Source: Aspidiotus rigidus (taxonomy: Eukaryota > Arthropoda > Insecta > Hemiptera > Diaspididae). From it: a DNA stretch of 64,000 nt. Below the pieces are notes generated by a model. That model saw nothing but the letters and a program-made list of their open reading frames with translations. It was not told where the DNA came from and ran no database searches. Positions 1 to 11,334 of this stretch are shown here, in pieces (position 1 is the first letter of the stretch; each line of letters starts with the position of its first letter). Position numbers and translations under genes: made by a program. The stretch covers positions 1,550,001-1,614,000 of the forward strand of contig JAVHKY010000029.1 in the NCBI GenBank assembly GCA_035079385.1, read 5' to 3'.

Positions 1-300
1 TAATTTTCAAAATCTTAACGCATTTTCGCCACCGCGCTCTTATTGCGCTCATGACGAGAAACTACGTATTTATCGTTTAACTAGGTCACTCACTGTTGAT
101 ACGGACGGCACATCATTCTGGCAAGATGGTTCGTCCGTACTCTGGAATATAGAGATTAAGATACGAATTATCGGTTTTAATAAAGGGAGCGCGACGGCAG
201 CTCTGCCGTGTGCTGTAAAAATATCATTATCGTGTTCACGAGTATTATTAATCTACCCGCCAGTCCGAGCTAATCGCGGTTAAATTAAATTTTATTCCAG
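1..300. other. Intron sequence before the first visible exon
   Basis: No open frame or repeat is recognisable here. The stretch ends in a pyrimidine-rich tract and AG at 299-300, which serves as the acceptor of the exon that follows, so it is most likely intron of the gene whose 3' exons lie at 301-3246. Confidence 0.5.
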
Positions 301-3246
301 ATCAAAGTACAAAAAGAACACGAATCTGTTTCCCAATCTCGACACTACAGATTTACCCTTCAGTTTGTACACGGGGACGAAGAGTATGACCCAATTATCA
401 GCGTGTCGACCGAGGTCTCTGTTCAATCCGCTCTCGTTTGTGGAGGATTCGACGGATAGTTATACAGATACAGAATGCCAACGCCAGCGCGGTACAAGTT
501 ATAGGCACCGCGAAAACTGTGGCATGCGTCAGCATAATAACGGTAACAATAAATGCCAGCAACAGCAGTCACTGATCCGATCGCAGAGTTTGGGCATGCT
601 GGGAGCGTCCATGGTGTCACTGCACTCTAGCGGTCGAGATTCGGGTATTGAAGCGCACCAGCGTCGAACTAGTACTCGATGTCAGTGCAGACACGGAAAT
701 GTATTTTCGTCTGGAAACAGTAGCAAGTAGGTAATACTGCTGATCTTGTGTAAATATAAACTTGAAAACGGGGACGTACCGAGGAAGGGAATTCAACTTT
801 GAGGATTAGGCTAGCGTCATCCTTCGAATTCTAGACCGTATCCCACTTTCTAGCATTTAAATGCAGTTTAAATAACAATTTGACGAGCGGTACTTTTTGA
901 AATTCCTAAATGAAGGGGAGTTTTCATTTTACTTTATTTGATGGAGGAGCGCGGAAGGAGAAATTCAGAGAGCTTCAGAAAAATTGCAAATGGCTCTGCT
1001 TCTGCATGAGCTACATTTTTACAATTTGGGTCAACATGTCGATACCCTCAAATTTTTTACCTTTGCCATGATTCTCAACAGTACAAGTATTTATTAGTGC
1101 TTAAAACAAAAATCTTCATCCATGTCTTGTAGTCACAAGAAATCAGTTCTAAGTATATACAACTTGGATATTAAGTCTAATTTTGGCTTCTTTTCCAGTA
1201 GCTCGACTACAAATTGATTGCTACACAGCTTGTCGATCGATGTACCGGTCGTTTGAACAGTAAATCAATTGACAAAGAGAAAACCCATTCAAAAAGAAAG
1301 GGCCAGTAGGGAACCTACGATGTCTGGTCTTAGAAAGAACTTTTTAAAGTCAAAAATCAGTATCGAGAATGGAGGTACTCTCAAGCCCACTTTCTTCCCA
1401 ATTTCAATTGATCAGTGCGATTACAAAGGAGTAGCTAATGAAGCCGTCAAAAGAAAGAAAACTTCCTGAATTGCTTGACCCCCAATGCTCAGAAGGTGCT
1501 CATGGAAGCAAGATGAGTGAAAAGCCGTCGTTGGGCTGCTTAGTTATCGAGAGTCTATTGCCTCTCCATCTCACGGAATCTGTTGCCGTTGCCTGTCATG
1601 CATACGTTGGTGGCTCACCAAACCAATCCTAGATCCTATTACACTTAGGCACTCGGGGCTGGTGAAGGTTTCGCTGTTACTGTTTCTTCTGGAGAGACCC
1701 GTGGTGCCGAATATTCCCTGGTTATTGTGACATATGGTCCTCCACTTAGATCTGTCTTGGCACGTTCCTTCCCAAGTGTCCTTGATGCCAGCTTTCTTCA
1801 TAATAGAGTGGACAACATCCTTATATCGCTTCATCTGTCCACCGGTTGAAAGCTTTCCACGCGTCATCTCGCTGTAAAGTATTTACTTTGGGATACGATC
1901 CTCGCTCATCCGACATACATGGCCGATTTATCTCATTTGGTTCCTTGCTAGTGTGTTCTCAATTGGGCCACACTTCACTCTCTCCCGAATCTGCTGGTTA
2001 GACACAAAGTCCTGCCACTTTATTCCCAAGATATAACGGAGCTGCCTCAATAGGAACTTTTTCAATGCCTTGACATGTTTCCTGTATAGTGTCCAGCATT
2101 CACTTCTTATAGAAGAATTGATAGTACAACAGTTCCAAAGACTGATACCTTGGTTTTAATAGCCAGGTGCCTGCAGCTGAAGACACGTCCTCTCAGCTTG
2201 AAGAAGGCAAATGAAGCACATTGAATACGGTGGCTGATTTCAGCGTCGAGATCTCCGTTGGAAGTAATAAGGCTTCCCAGATAATTGAATTGGTCCACTG
2301 TCTCTATAGGATTACCACTGATATTTAAGGTTGACTTCATTACTGTAGTTGGTATTGGAACATTGCAGTGCATGACTAGTTGTTCAGTTTTTGACGTGTT
2401 TACTTCCACGCCTAGTGATGTACAAACCTCAGTTCCATCATTCTTTGAGTTTTTTCTTCGGAGATCATCGGCATACTGCAGCTCGTTTAGAAAGCGCCGG
2501 TGAACCTTTCCTTGTACTTTTAGTGCGCAAGGTTGTGTAGCCCACCGTCATGTCTATATTTTAGATCAATGCCACGGTCCTGTAGTACCCTTTCCAGATA
2601 CACAAGAAACGCCGTCATGAATATATTAAACAGGAGTGGTGCCAGAATACAGCCCTGTCTACTCAATTAGGTCAAACGCTTCCCTTAGGTCCACGAAGAT
2701 GGCAAACAGAGTGAAAAGTAAAGTTGCAAAGAGGGGGATGGAAAAGTCAGCAAAATAAGAACACCAAAGTTGTTAAAATGAAGGAAATCATCACAATTAG
2801 AGAAGGAGAAGACGCTGAAACTGAAACGAGAACAAAGGCTGAATTCAGTACTAGTACGGTATGATTTGTGGTTCAAAATTTTTCCAAATCCTCGAAATGG
2901 GTCAGTCGATTTAATCTTCTATCGTTAAGTCCTTCATGAGGATTGAGACGAAAATTTCTCGTAGATAATCCCTGAAATAGTTCAAGGTCATCCTCGAAAA
3001 TCCCTCTTTCCAAAGTACGTTTCCATTAATAGGATGTTTACGACATGTGATCGGACTGAAATGAATTACAGTGTTTTAATTGATCCTAGTGGTAGCTACG
3101 AGGACTCGCTTAAATCGTTACAGCCGCAACAAAGTAGCGGCAGTGAGATGGATATCAAGAAACCCACGACTCTGTTCGGCAGAAGTCAGTTTCAGAATCA
3201 CGGCGCTAAACCGCCTAGAACGAGACGTTCACGTTTGAATCTTTGA
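301..3246 (+). CDS. Unrecognised gene, last two coding exons (301-726, 3033-3246)
   Basis: I do not recognise the product. Exon 301-726 follows an acceptor (AG 299-300) and is open from the first base to a GTAGGT donor at 727. Exon 3033-3246 follows AG at 3031-3032 and ends in TGA. Two leftover bases of the first exon plus one of the second make a Lys codon, so the frame continues as ...SSK then MFTTCDRTEM. The protein part is about 213 residues, hydrophilic, with no membrane segment. It has a Gln/Asn-rich run (HNNGNNKCQQQQS), a Ser-rich stretch (SQSLGMLGASMVSLHSSGRD) and a basic end (PRTRRSRLNL). This resembles the disordered C-terminal tail of a larger protein such as a channel, receptor or scaffold; that is inference. 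If the first exon is not spliced, a TAG at 728-730 ends it, so the tail could be alternative. The 2.3-kb intron holds a LINE fragment. Confidence 0.6.
1700..2705 (-). mobile_element. Degraded RTE/CR1-type LINE, reverse transcriptase end
   Basis: Read on the minus strand, the order is: an RT palm scrap (FVDLREAFD, about 2660-2695), an abrupt join to RQGCILAPLLFNIF-like sequence (about 2600-2660), then the post-palm region at 2107-2409 with KTEQLVMHC and FNYLGSLITSNGDLDAEI. After that comes the C-terminal block at about 1730-1860 with KRYKDVVHSIMKKAGI and DRSKWRTIC. This order and these motifs are typical of RTE-like LINE proteins in animals. Stops, frameshifts and an internal deletion between the palm pieces show it is dead. 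It lies antisense inside the intron 727-3032 of the surrounding gene. Confidence 0.75.
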
Positions 3247-3780
3247 ATTTGATTGATTATAATTATGATTAATATTACCTACTTATTATTACTATCGTTT
3301 TGCGTTGTTGTGTCCGTAATTATATATGTTTGTTATACATGTTTTTTACCTTTTTATTATTTTATTTGTTATTATTTTATAGAAAAGTTGCTATGCCAAA
3401 TAATAGAGATATGTATGCGTACCTACGTATTCCTCAATAATACCCATTAGGAAATATTATTTTAGAATTATAGAACTTTCAAAAAGTAACATTATACATA
3501 GGCTATTGTCATAAATTAGGTCAGTATAATGTACATGTATTTTTTAAGCGACCTTTGCTTTTGAATCGCTCTCGTTACTTATATATACTATTATTGTTGT
3601 ACGCGTTATAGGTTGGCGTGCAAATCATCTGTTGTCTTTTTCTTCCTCTCTTTTTTTTTTCCAATTGTTTACGTAAATTATTTTATGATAATACGTATAT
3701 CATTGTAAATATGAATAATTTTTGTTGAACATTGTTGATTGTGTATGGTAGTACGAATAAATACTTTCATTTTTATACAC
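3247..3780 (+). other. 3' untranslated region of the 301-3246 gene
   Basis: AT-rich sequence after the stop, without a credible frame, ending soon after the first good polyadenylation hexamer at 3756-3761. Assignment as 3' UTR is by position. Confidence 0.45.
3756..3761 (+). terminator. AATAAA polyadenylation signal
   Basis: AATAAA about 510 bases after the TGA at 3244-3246, followed within 30 bases by a T-rich stretch. It is the first good signal downstream of the gene. Confidence 0.5.
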
Positions 3781-4089
3781 AGCGTTCATTTTTCACTCTT
3801 TTTACTCCAGGCACTACGACTGTGCACATTTTGAAAGCTCCCTGTTGAGGACCCGTGAGCTCCGCTTCCCTTCTCATCTTGAGAATGGCTGTTTAGCCGA
3901 AAGCGCTCGCGGGTTACAAAAATTCATTGCGGTTTTTGTATTATTTTGTTTCCTTTACTTCTTCGAGTATCTTTCTCAATCTTCTACGGATCTTTTTCGT
4001 CTCTTTACTTGAGTACACTATCTTCATGAGGCAAGGCTGATGCACACTGGTACACTAGGCAGGTGGATCGAGAGTACGGCGCTCATCAA
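3781..4089. other. Gene-free stretch
   Basis: I see no gene, RNA or known repeat. Composition drops abruptly to almost pure A+T at about 4090, where the mitochondrial insert begins. Confidence 0.4.
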
Positions 4090-4930
4090 AATTAATTGAA
4101 AATATTTTCATACAATTTTTTTAATTCAATTTTTGAATTAAAATTTATATTTAGTATATAAATTAATATTAATAATAAAATTAATATGATAATAAATTGT
4201 TTATATTGGAATTTAAATATTAAACTAATAAAAATTATTATTTCTAATAAATAAATATTTAATTTTTTTATTTTAACAATATTTTTTTGTAATGATTTTA
4301 ATAATTAAAATTAAATTATTTATCAATTTGAATTTATTAATATTTAATTATTTATATTTTAATAGAATATTTTATTTTGATAAATTTAATTCATCATTAA
4401 TAATTAGAGTTTTAATTATTTATAATAATTATATTTATTTAAATAATGATAATGATTATTCATATCATATTATTTGTTTTTACAATAATTGAAGCGCTGC
4501 GTGGAAAAGGGGCCTCCGTCTAATGTATTTCTTATGGAACGGAGGCCCCTTTTCCACGCAGCACTTCAATTGTATTAATTTCTAGATTAAATTAAATAGT
4601 AATAATTTTTTGATGATTTATTAGGTTTAATATCTTTTTTATTAATCATTTATTACAATAATTATATTATTATGAAAATAAGAATTTTAGTTGTATTATT
4701 ATTTAATCGATTAGGAAATATTTTAATTTTAATATCAATTATTTATTTATATTATTTTGTTTTTTTATAATAAGATCTCAATTTCCTTTAAATTTATGAT
4801 TGACTACAGCAATAATTGTTCCTTTACCTATTTCTTCTTTAGTTCACTCATCAACTTTAGTTACAATTGGAGTGTATTTTATTTTCAGATATTTAAATAA
4901 TTAATTATTTAAATTTTGAATAAATTGAAT
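4090..4930 (+). pseudogene. nad5: Nuclear insertion of mitochondrial DNA (nad5 fragment)
   Basis: Extremely AT-rich DNA that reads as NADH dehydrogenase subunit 5 only with the invertebrate mitochondrial code (TGA Trp, AGA Ser, ATA Met). The clearest block at about 4772-4905 gives NLWLTTAMIVPLPISSLVHS followed by STLVTIGVYFIF, the conserved core of ND5. Upstream, about 4590-4770 contains a YYNNY block and a FNRLGNILILISII helix, also in ND5 order. Before the hairpin, about 4330-4490 reads like the ND5 N-terminal region. The copy is split by a hairpin at 4487-4571, carries stops, and is flanked by ordinary nuclear sequence. It has no function as a gene. Its base composition gives a hint of the host mitochondrion's AT bias. 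Confidence 0.8.
4487..4571. repeat. Near-perfect hairpin inside the nad5 insert
   Basis: Arms 4487-4519 and 4539-4571 are 33 bases each with one mismatch; the loop is 19 bases. The GC-rich arms (GGAAAAGGGGCCTCCGT inside) contrast with the surrounding 85-90% A+T DNA, so this is an insertion. The GGGCCTCCGT motif recurs in other hairpins of this window (34340, 41549 and, more loosely, 27260). Confidence 0.8.
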
Positions 4931-5062
4931 ATTATTTAATAATTCGAATTTTTTATTATAGAATGTTGATATTATTTATTTTTGATGTAAAAAAAAACCT
5001 TCTTGTTTCCTGTGGCCCTCCAAGGTTTTTATCAAGTGGCTTAGTTAGGTCACTACTCTACT

Positions 5063-5243
5063 CTGAGAGAAGTAAATAGTCTCGGTGACTAGAAAAAAAG
5101 TGTAATTTTTAGACAGTCGCTTTTTTTTTTTTTCAATTTTCCAGTTATTTTGACTGTAAAATCTAGTCGTAGTGAATAAAAAAGGTGACTTGTCTTAATT
5201 CAACACTTTTTTTCTAGTCACCAAGACTATTCTCTTCTCTCAG
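5063..5243. repeat. Inverted repeat, 40-bp arms
   Basis: Arms 5063-5102 (CTGAGAGAAG... AAAAAAGTG) and 5204-5243 are complementary over 40 bases with three differences, separated by about 100 bases with a poly-T tract. It looks like a small foldback element. The right arm abuts the LINE fragment that follows. Confidence 0.75.
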
Positions 5244-5543
5244 TGTACCCACCTTTTCTGCTGAGATCAGGAAATGGTAAATGCAGCTCAGCTTTGAGTA
5301 ATCAAACGAGACGCCTAGATACTTCATCACTTTCTTGACGCCGATAAAGATGGAAAAAATGTTTCGGTGTAGAGCTGGAGTAGCCGTACCCTGTGAAGCA
5401 GCTAAAAGTAGTTTAGTCTCAGGCACTTCTTGATCCGTCGGTGTGATAAGAAACTGGTGTTCTACGAAATCGTTGATTATTTCGGATAGACGAGAGTGTA
5501 TGTACTCGTGTATGGAAGGAAAAAGTGAAACTGAAAGTCTCAA
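5244..5543 (-). pseudogene. LINE reverse-transcriptase fragment
   Basis: Minus-strand frame of about 100 residues with VPETKLLLAAS and, 36 residues later, VMKYLGVSFDYSKLS. The spacing and the KYLGV-F-D motif match the thumb-side region of R1/Jockey-type LINE reverse transcriptases. No other domain is present, so it is a scrap. The start is arbitrary. Identification rests on one motif. Confidence 0.45.
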
Positions 5544-5635
5544 GTCTATGTAAATACTTGCTTGTTTGTTGATCTAGAAAAATTATCATCTCTCGTAAAT
5601 ATGAATATTTTCACCTTATTCAATCTTAATATTAA

Positions 5636-6345
5636 CAGGGAACCTGTTCTATTCGGACCTAGCAGACCCGTTGCGCGCTAGCGTCGCGCCTTATCAACGT
5701 TAGGATGAAAATCAAAAATACTACGAAGAAACACGTTCGATACTTTTTTCTCGGAAAATATTGTACGTATGAGAAGAACTTCAGGGATATGTTTGTGGTG
5801 TCGAAAATTTTCTTTCAAATGAGTTATATTTCATAAGAATTGAAAGAATTTGAATAAAGTTATGAAGCAATTATACAGAACTCTCATGCAAAATTGGGAA
5901 TTTCATCCTAACCTTGATAACAGCATCGTGCGTATGTATGTTTGTAGTGGTGTGTTGAAACCTAAGTTCTAAGAACTGCCGCGAGGTGTCAGCCACTCCG
6001 TTGCTAGGTCCGAATGGGGTGTTTTCGAGAAATTCGCCATTCGCCGTGTGCCGACCGGCGAAATACCTCGAAAAATTTCCACTCTCAAGCTGTTTCGTAT
6101 GATAGGAGGGGGACTTGGAAAAATTTCCACTCTCTAGCTATATATTTCGAAGTCCCTAAAATAGCTCCAGATCGCTGACGACGTCCTATTTTATACGAGG
6201 TTAAATGAGTAGATCTAGGTCTCCTTTATACTAGCTTTATAGTGGGTCCAGGCTTCCTTAAACTCTCGATACCAAAACCAATTTCACTCACAGAGAACAG
6301 GTTCCCTGCGTTCCTCGTTCAACTTCGTTCAAGAAGCCGTCGCCG
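5636..6345. mobile_element. TTAA-flanked repeat family, copy A
   Basis: Begins with CAGGGAACCTGTTCT immediately after TTAA (5632-5635). The inverted sequence AGAACAGGTTCCCTG lies at 6294-6308, followed by CGTTCCTCGTTCAAC and a GAAGCCGTCGCC end. The copy at 13334-13608 (opposite orientation) shares both outer parts and the middle, including a TCATATATAGCTCGAGA-like segment. No coding capacity. The TTAA next to a CAGGG-type end suggests a piggyBac-like non-autonomous element; that is inference. Confidence 0.65.
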
Positions 6346-7600
6346 TTTTTTTGATAGGTAACAGTTTTCGGTAACAATACTTATTTCGACTAGTCTCGTA
6401 GAGTAAGGGAATATAAAAATATGCTATTACTGTGTTCCATTGGAAGTACTTATACATACTTGCAAATTTAAACAGTGTCGTCATAATTAGCTAATTAATA
6501 TAGCCTAATACCATGACAAGGAAATGTTCGCCGTGAGTTCATTAAAATACGCAAATTTTTGAGATGTTGAAAAATACGCGCAACGAAACAGTGAACTTAC
6601 AAAACGGACTCAGCTGTCTCCACTTATACCCCACCCCTTCACCTTTCTTCCACATTAGTAGACAACACAAGTATGTGATCTGTACTCCGTTTGACTCGAG
6701 TATGGGATTTATTTGTTCATTTTTTAATTTGTACTTCAACCTACCTCAATAAGAATAGGAAGTTCTCTTCGCAAGGCGCGCCATTCGAATAGCGAGTAAA
6801 TTCACTTCTGCATAAATTATTGATTAAAACTATAGAAACAACAATTTTTCTTCCGAACGTTTATATCAGTGCGAAAAAAAAAAAAAAAAATCGTGGAAGA
6901 TTATGGCAGACTATTTATCTATGCGTCGTTTTCCTTGAATCTTTGTTTACGTCGTTTCGAAATACTCGTACATTAGCAATGAAAATTTATTTTTATCAGA
7001 AATAAGTGATGTGTCAGAGGGGATAGGAGTTTCACAGTTCTCAGATATTATAAATTGCTACAGTGTGACCGAAATGAAGCCCTCATTTGTAAGTACCTAC
7101 CGTAAATTAATTATTAAAACTAGGAGTTATTCTCGCACATACTTATTTACCGAACTCCATTACACCCTAATTCAAAAGATCTGCCGATCTTGAAATACTG
7201 GGGTTCAATGAATGAATGAATGTCGTTTCCTTATCCTATAGAACCAATCAAAACACATCATTTACGATGAAAAACTTCCCTACTGATATTTCAATAAGAA
7301 AATCTTTCATCTATTTATTTATTCTTTTAACGAGCTTCAAAACTTCAATATGTTCACTAGCTTAAAAGGCGCAATTAATTATTACGTAGATGTGAGTAAG
7401 GATAGATTAAAAATAAGAAGAATGAGGTTAATATGGAGTGGAATTAGAGCAGACAGTTCGGTTTAGATTTTGGAGTAATAGTTAGTCAGTTGTTGCTTGA
7501 GTGAGGGAGGAGGGTGTATAAGTGGAAGAACGAAGAGGTGAGAGTTGAAAGCAGGAAAAACCCTGTCAAATTTTTGTCAATTTTTCTGTTCCACATCTAG
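6346..7600. other. Gene-free stretch upstream of the UGT exons
   Basis: No supported gene. A poly-A run lies at about 6874-6889, and short frames near 6560-7190 have no recognisable motif. The UGT start codon and promoter must lie here or further upstream, because the first visible UGT exon has an in-frame TAG directly before it at 7598-7600. I could not identify the start exon. Confidence 0.4.
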
Positions 7601-9941
7601 ATTTGCTTGATCTCGTTACTGTTCTCCAGCAGCAAAGCTTATGCTCTTCGTGTCCTCGGACTTTTTCCGATGGCAGCGAAAAGTCATTTTTCGTGTAATC
7701 AGGCCATCATGAGAAGCTTACACGCCGTCGGGCACAATATAACTCTCGTGAGTCCCTTTCCTTCTCAAACTAGGATCGAGAACTACACGACGATCAATTC
7801 GCGAACCAATAGAACCGTCGTATTGATAGGACAGAAAACGCTGCAAGATATGGATATGTCTGTGGATCGATTCATACAGTTTATATCCACGAGAGAGATA
7901 GGATACTGCCACGACGTGATGACATTACCGGTAGTCCAGGTTAGTCTTCGGTCATTCGCTTGATGTTGTCAATCATTCTTCTAGGTATGAATATTTCACT
8001 CTGAAAACATTATTTTCAGCATCTAAATCAGCTTTTTTTCGCAACAATCATTAACGGTTCTAATCTCAATGTGTGAATTGCTTTGCAGGAAGCACTAAGA
8101 TCGAAGGAAAAGTTATATGACGTCATGTTCGTCGAACTCATAATGTCGTACGAATGTTTCCTCCCCATAGCTGAAGTACTCGACATTCCAGTCGTGGGAA
8201 CGATAACCCTGCGTAGTTGGAAACTCGTTGATTACATCGTAGGACTTCCGAATAATCCGATGGTCATACCATTTGAACTTTCGATTTCGAAGCCTGAGAT
8301 GAATTTTGTCGAGCGGGTAGAAAATTTGTGGAACCATTTGCTCGTTCACTATTATTACAGACCGAAAATGAAGAAAATGGTCGACGAATTCTATCAAAAA
8401 TACTTCGCCGAAGATATGCTGCATAAAAAGCGCATATCAATGGTTTTCTACAATAATCACGCAAGTCTCCTTCCTCGCTCTACACCCCCGAACGCTGTAG
8501 AGATTGGGGGCGTTCACCTGATGCCAGCAAAACCTCTACCGGAGGTGAGTTTCACCAGAAAAGGTACATAATATCATCAGGCTATTTCGTCTCTATTTTT
8601 CAAGAGGTCAGTTTCCAGACGTTTTATTTATTCTCTTTTCCGTACGGCAGACGTTAGCATATTTTCCTGAAATAGAAAAATAATCTTTATTCCGTACTTT
8701 TCGATCTCTCGGATCCTCGATAAAAATATCGAATCATTTTAAAGTACAGTACAAAATTTTTAACAAAATAAAATATTTCTGTTCGTGTAACAATAAGTTG
8801 TTACTTTTTCAGAATTTGAAGAAATTTATCGAAGAAGCATCACACGGAGTTGTCCTTCTCACGTTTGGATCCTTTGTAAAGGCAAGCAGTATTTCTAATT
8901 CACAACGAGAGGCATTCTTGGAGGCATTTGATTCGATACCACAAAGAGTAATATGGAAATACGAAGAACCCGTTGAAAATCTTCCCAAAAATATTTTGTT
9001 ACTGGATTGGCTTCCTCAGCGCGATATCCTAGGTACTGAAGGAAATGATCATAATTAATAATGTTTTTTCTTCAGCCTCTATCCAAGAATCGCACATATT
9101 CAATATTTTCCTCAAATACCCCTTCTCTCTCATTTCCGTCCTTCAGTCAGTGGATAACTGAGTAATGAGATCGTAGAACCATGTAAGTCAGTCTTAAATA
9201 TAAGAAATAATGCCGCATTTGTCCAATCGAGGCTAAATAAGAAAATATTGGAGACATGGAGGTCAAGTGTCTCGTGCCGCTCCATTAAATTTTCTAAAAA
9301 TGAATTTCTAAGTTCTCGTTCAAAACTTAAGAGACTCCTTCTATTTTGATAGAACATAAGAACGTTGTCGCTTTCATAAGTCACTGCGGCCTAGGTGGAG
9401 TATACGAGGCAATTGTAACCGGGACACCGGTCATCACCATTCCTATATTCGGTGACCAGCGGTCAAATGCGGCTCTTCTACGTCACAGGAAAGTGGCCAT
9501 CAATTTGGATCTGAAGACTTTAACGAAGGAGAGTATATTAACTGCATTGGATGCAATCATCAATGATACAAGGTTCATAGTATTACCGATTTCACACTTC
9601 TTCCGTCTTATTGAGTTCAATATTAGCATGATAAAAATTTTTTTAGTTACCACCAAAGGATGAGAAATCTCTCCCGCGCTTTCAAAGACAGACCGATGGC
9701 TCCCCAAGAGGAAGTTGTGTATTGGACAGAGTACGTTGTTCGACATAATGGAGCTCCATATTTAACAGCATTAGGGACAAATATGCCTCTGTATAAATTT
9801 CTCATGTTGGACATTGTTGGTGCAGGTTTCATAACCTTTGGTCTTTTGATTTTATCTATACATGCAGTGATCAGAGGATTTCTCATTCTTGCTAGAAAAA
9901 TAGCCGCTTATAAAAGTATTGTTAAGGACAAGAACCAATGA
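7601..9941 (+). CDS. UDP-glycosyltransferase (UGT), five exons, start exon missing
   Basis: Insect UGTs transfer sugar from a UDP-sugar to small lipophilic molecules at the ER membrane, in detoxication and hormone or pigment metabolism. Exons: 7601-7939, 8089-8544, 8813-9032, 9353-9572, 9647-9941. All junctions are GT-AG and keep phase. About 509 residues result, near the usual 515-530. The visible part starts in a hydrophobic signal segment (ICLISLLFSSS), then RVLGLFP and KSHF, where the family's catalytic His is expected. The UDP-sugar signature is FISHCGLGG (from 9373) with TPVITIPIFGDQ (to 9459). A membrane helix follows (LDIVGAGFITFGLLILSIHAV, about 9806-9868) and then a short basic cytosolic tail ending in TGA at 9939-9941. 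Where cluster members usually have DILAH, this copy has DILEH. The initiating Met must come from an upstream exon I could not find. No disabling lesion is visible. Confidence 0.9.
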
Positions 9942-10096
9942 AGCAAGGTGCTACTATTTCTAGATCTCTCCTTCTTCTTTCTCCAGAGGATTGAACATTT
10001 TTAAAGCGTATCTTGAATACATGAAAGAGGCACGATTCTTGAGACTTTGTCCTACACCCACGTATTATTTGCGATACCTCTCTTGGGACTAGGGAG
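9942..10096. other. Presumed UGT 3' untranslated region
   Basis: Short stretch after the UGT stop. No canonical AATAAA is visible in it, so the polyadenylation site is unknown. Confidence 0.3.
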
Positions 10097-10680
10097 TTTC
10101 ACCGAAAAATTTTTCACCTACAAAAATTCACCGATTAAGATTCACCTACAGAAAGTTCACCTACAGATAATTCACCTGATAGAAGTAGTGGTTCACCACA
10201 TGGTAAGTTCACCGTGACGAAAGTTCACCGACAAAATTCGATTATATTTTTATTAATGAAGTTGATTAATCAGTTTAATTTAAGTTTAAAAATAATAAAA
10301 AATTAATTTAATAATTTTATTTTTGATATTTTATTTAATAAAATGAAATAATTTAAATTAATATAATTTTTAAATAATCATTTTTACTGAAATAAAAATT
10401 ATTTATTAAAATTTTTAAACAAAATTTTAAATAAATAAATTGATTTAATAAATTAAAAATTATAATTATAAATAATAAAATATAATTCATCAATTTAATT
10501 AATTTGATTTATAAATATCAATAATTTAATTAAATGAATTTTCTTTATTGAATAATAATTATTTATTTAAATAATTTTATAAATAAAATTTGGTACATAT
10601 ATCAAAGCATCAAGTAAAAGTCGAACAGCTGATTGAAAAAGGTGAATTTCGTCGTCGGTGAACTCAAAAAAGGAAGATGA
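10097..10680. repeat. TTCACC-rich arms around an AT-only core
   Basis: TTCACC occurs about nine times at irregular 10-25-base spacing in 10097-10225 (as TTTCACC, ATTCACC, GTTCACC). It reappears on the other strand as GGTGAA near 10640-10670. Between lies about 360 bases of almost pure A+T. The arrangement looks like a foldback element with variable subterminal motifs that has taken up AT-rich DNA. Confidence 0.5.
10235..10590. pseudogene. Possible mitochondrial insert
   Basis: Composition and texture match the nad5 insert at 4090-4930: nearly no G or C, with frames that open only if TGA is Trp. I could not assign it to a particular mitochondrial gene, and simple AT-rich DNA is an alternative. 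Confidence 0.3.
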
Positions 10681-10977
10681 ACTTTCCTGTCGCTAATGTG
10701 TCCATAACATGATCTCTACAACAGAGAGAAGGTTTCCAAAAGCACCAATGTCAACTTTTACCCGTTGAGCGTTCTGGTATCTAGGGCAGTAAAGTAAAAC
10801 CCCTGATTAGCGGACATGTGTGGGCACCTGAAATTTGTCCGTTATTCAGAGCTGTCGAGTATTCAGACAGGGACAAAAAAAAAAAAAAAAAAAAAAAAAG
10901 TCATGATGAATGTTGTACATAGATAGTTTTTAAAATCATAGTATTAAATGAAGTCAGATAAAACTAAAAAAAAAAAA

Positions 10978-11150
10978 ATCATAAATATAATTAAATAAAA
11001 TAAATTAAAAATTGTTATTAATGAATTACTAATTAATATTAAACGTGAATTTCTTAATAAATATAATAATCCTCTAATTATAAATAATAGAGAAGAACTA
11101 AAACTATGAAAAAAATTTATAAATAAAAAATAATATATTATATTCTTAAA
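10978..11150 (-). pseudogene. Possible mitochondrial nad4L fragment
   Basis: The minus strand with the invertebrate mitochondrial code reads SGLLYLLSNSRLMLISNSLM then TIFNLFYLIMF, a hydrophobic pattern with the spacing of ND4L's central helix. The fragment is short and AT-rich, so chance similarity is possible. If real it was captured inside the pogo-like element. Confidence 0.35.
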
Positions 11151-11174
11151 ACGTTTTGTTAATCAATGACGTTT

Positions 11175-11334
11175 AATTTGGCTTTTCTACCACTCAAATA
11201 GAACACAGAAATATTATTTTTTAAAAAATATGAAAACATCTTGAAAAATAAAAAATAATACTTTTTTATTATTATTTTTCTATACTTTTTTAACAACATT
11301 TTTGTTTTATTTGAGTGATGGAGAAGCTAAATTA
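11175..11334. repeat. Imperfect palindrome inside the pogo-like element
   Basis: AATTTGGCTTTTCTACCACT and its continuation are mirrored by AGTGATGGAGAAGCTAAATT at about 11315-11334, and the inner parts are also complementary (TTTTTTAAAAAATATG region). It is a foldback of about 160 bases. Confidence 0.6.

Noticed and set aside
1269..1632. Two overlapping plus-strand frames in the first intron as extra exons
   Set aside because: No acceptor/donor pair keeps phase with the flanking exons, and the 726-3033 junction is already exact.
4292..4492. 66-codon nuclear gene in the AT-rich segment
   Set aside because: It is part of the mitochondrial insert and reads sensibly only with the mitochondrial code.
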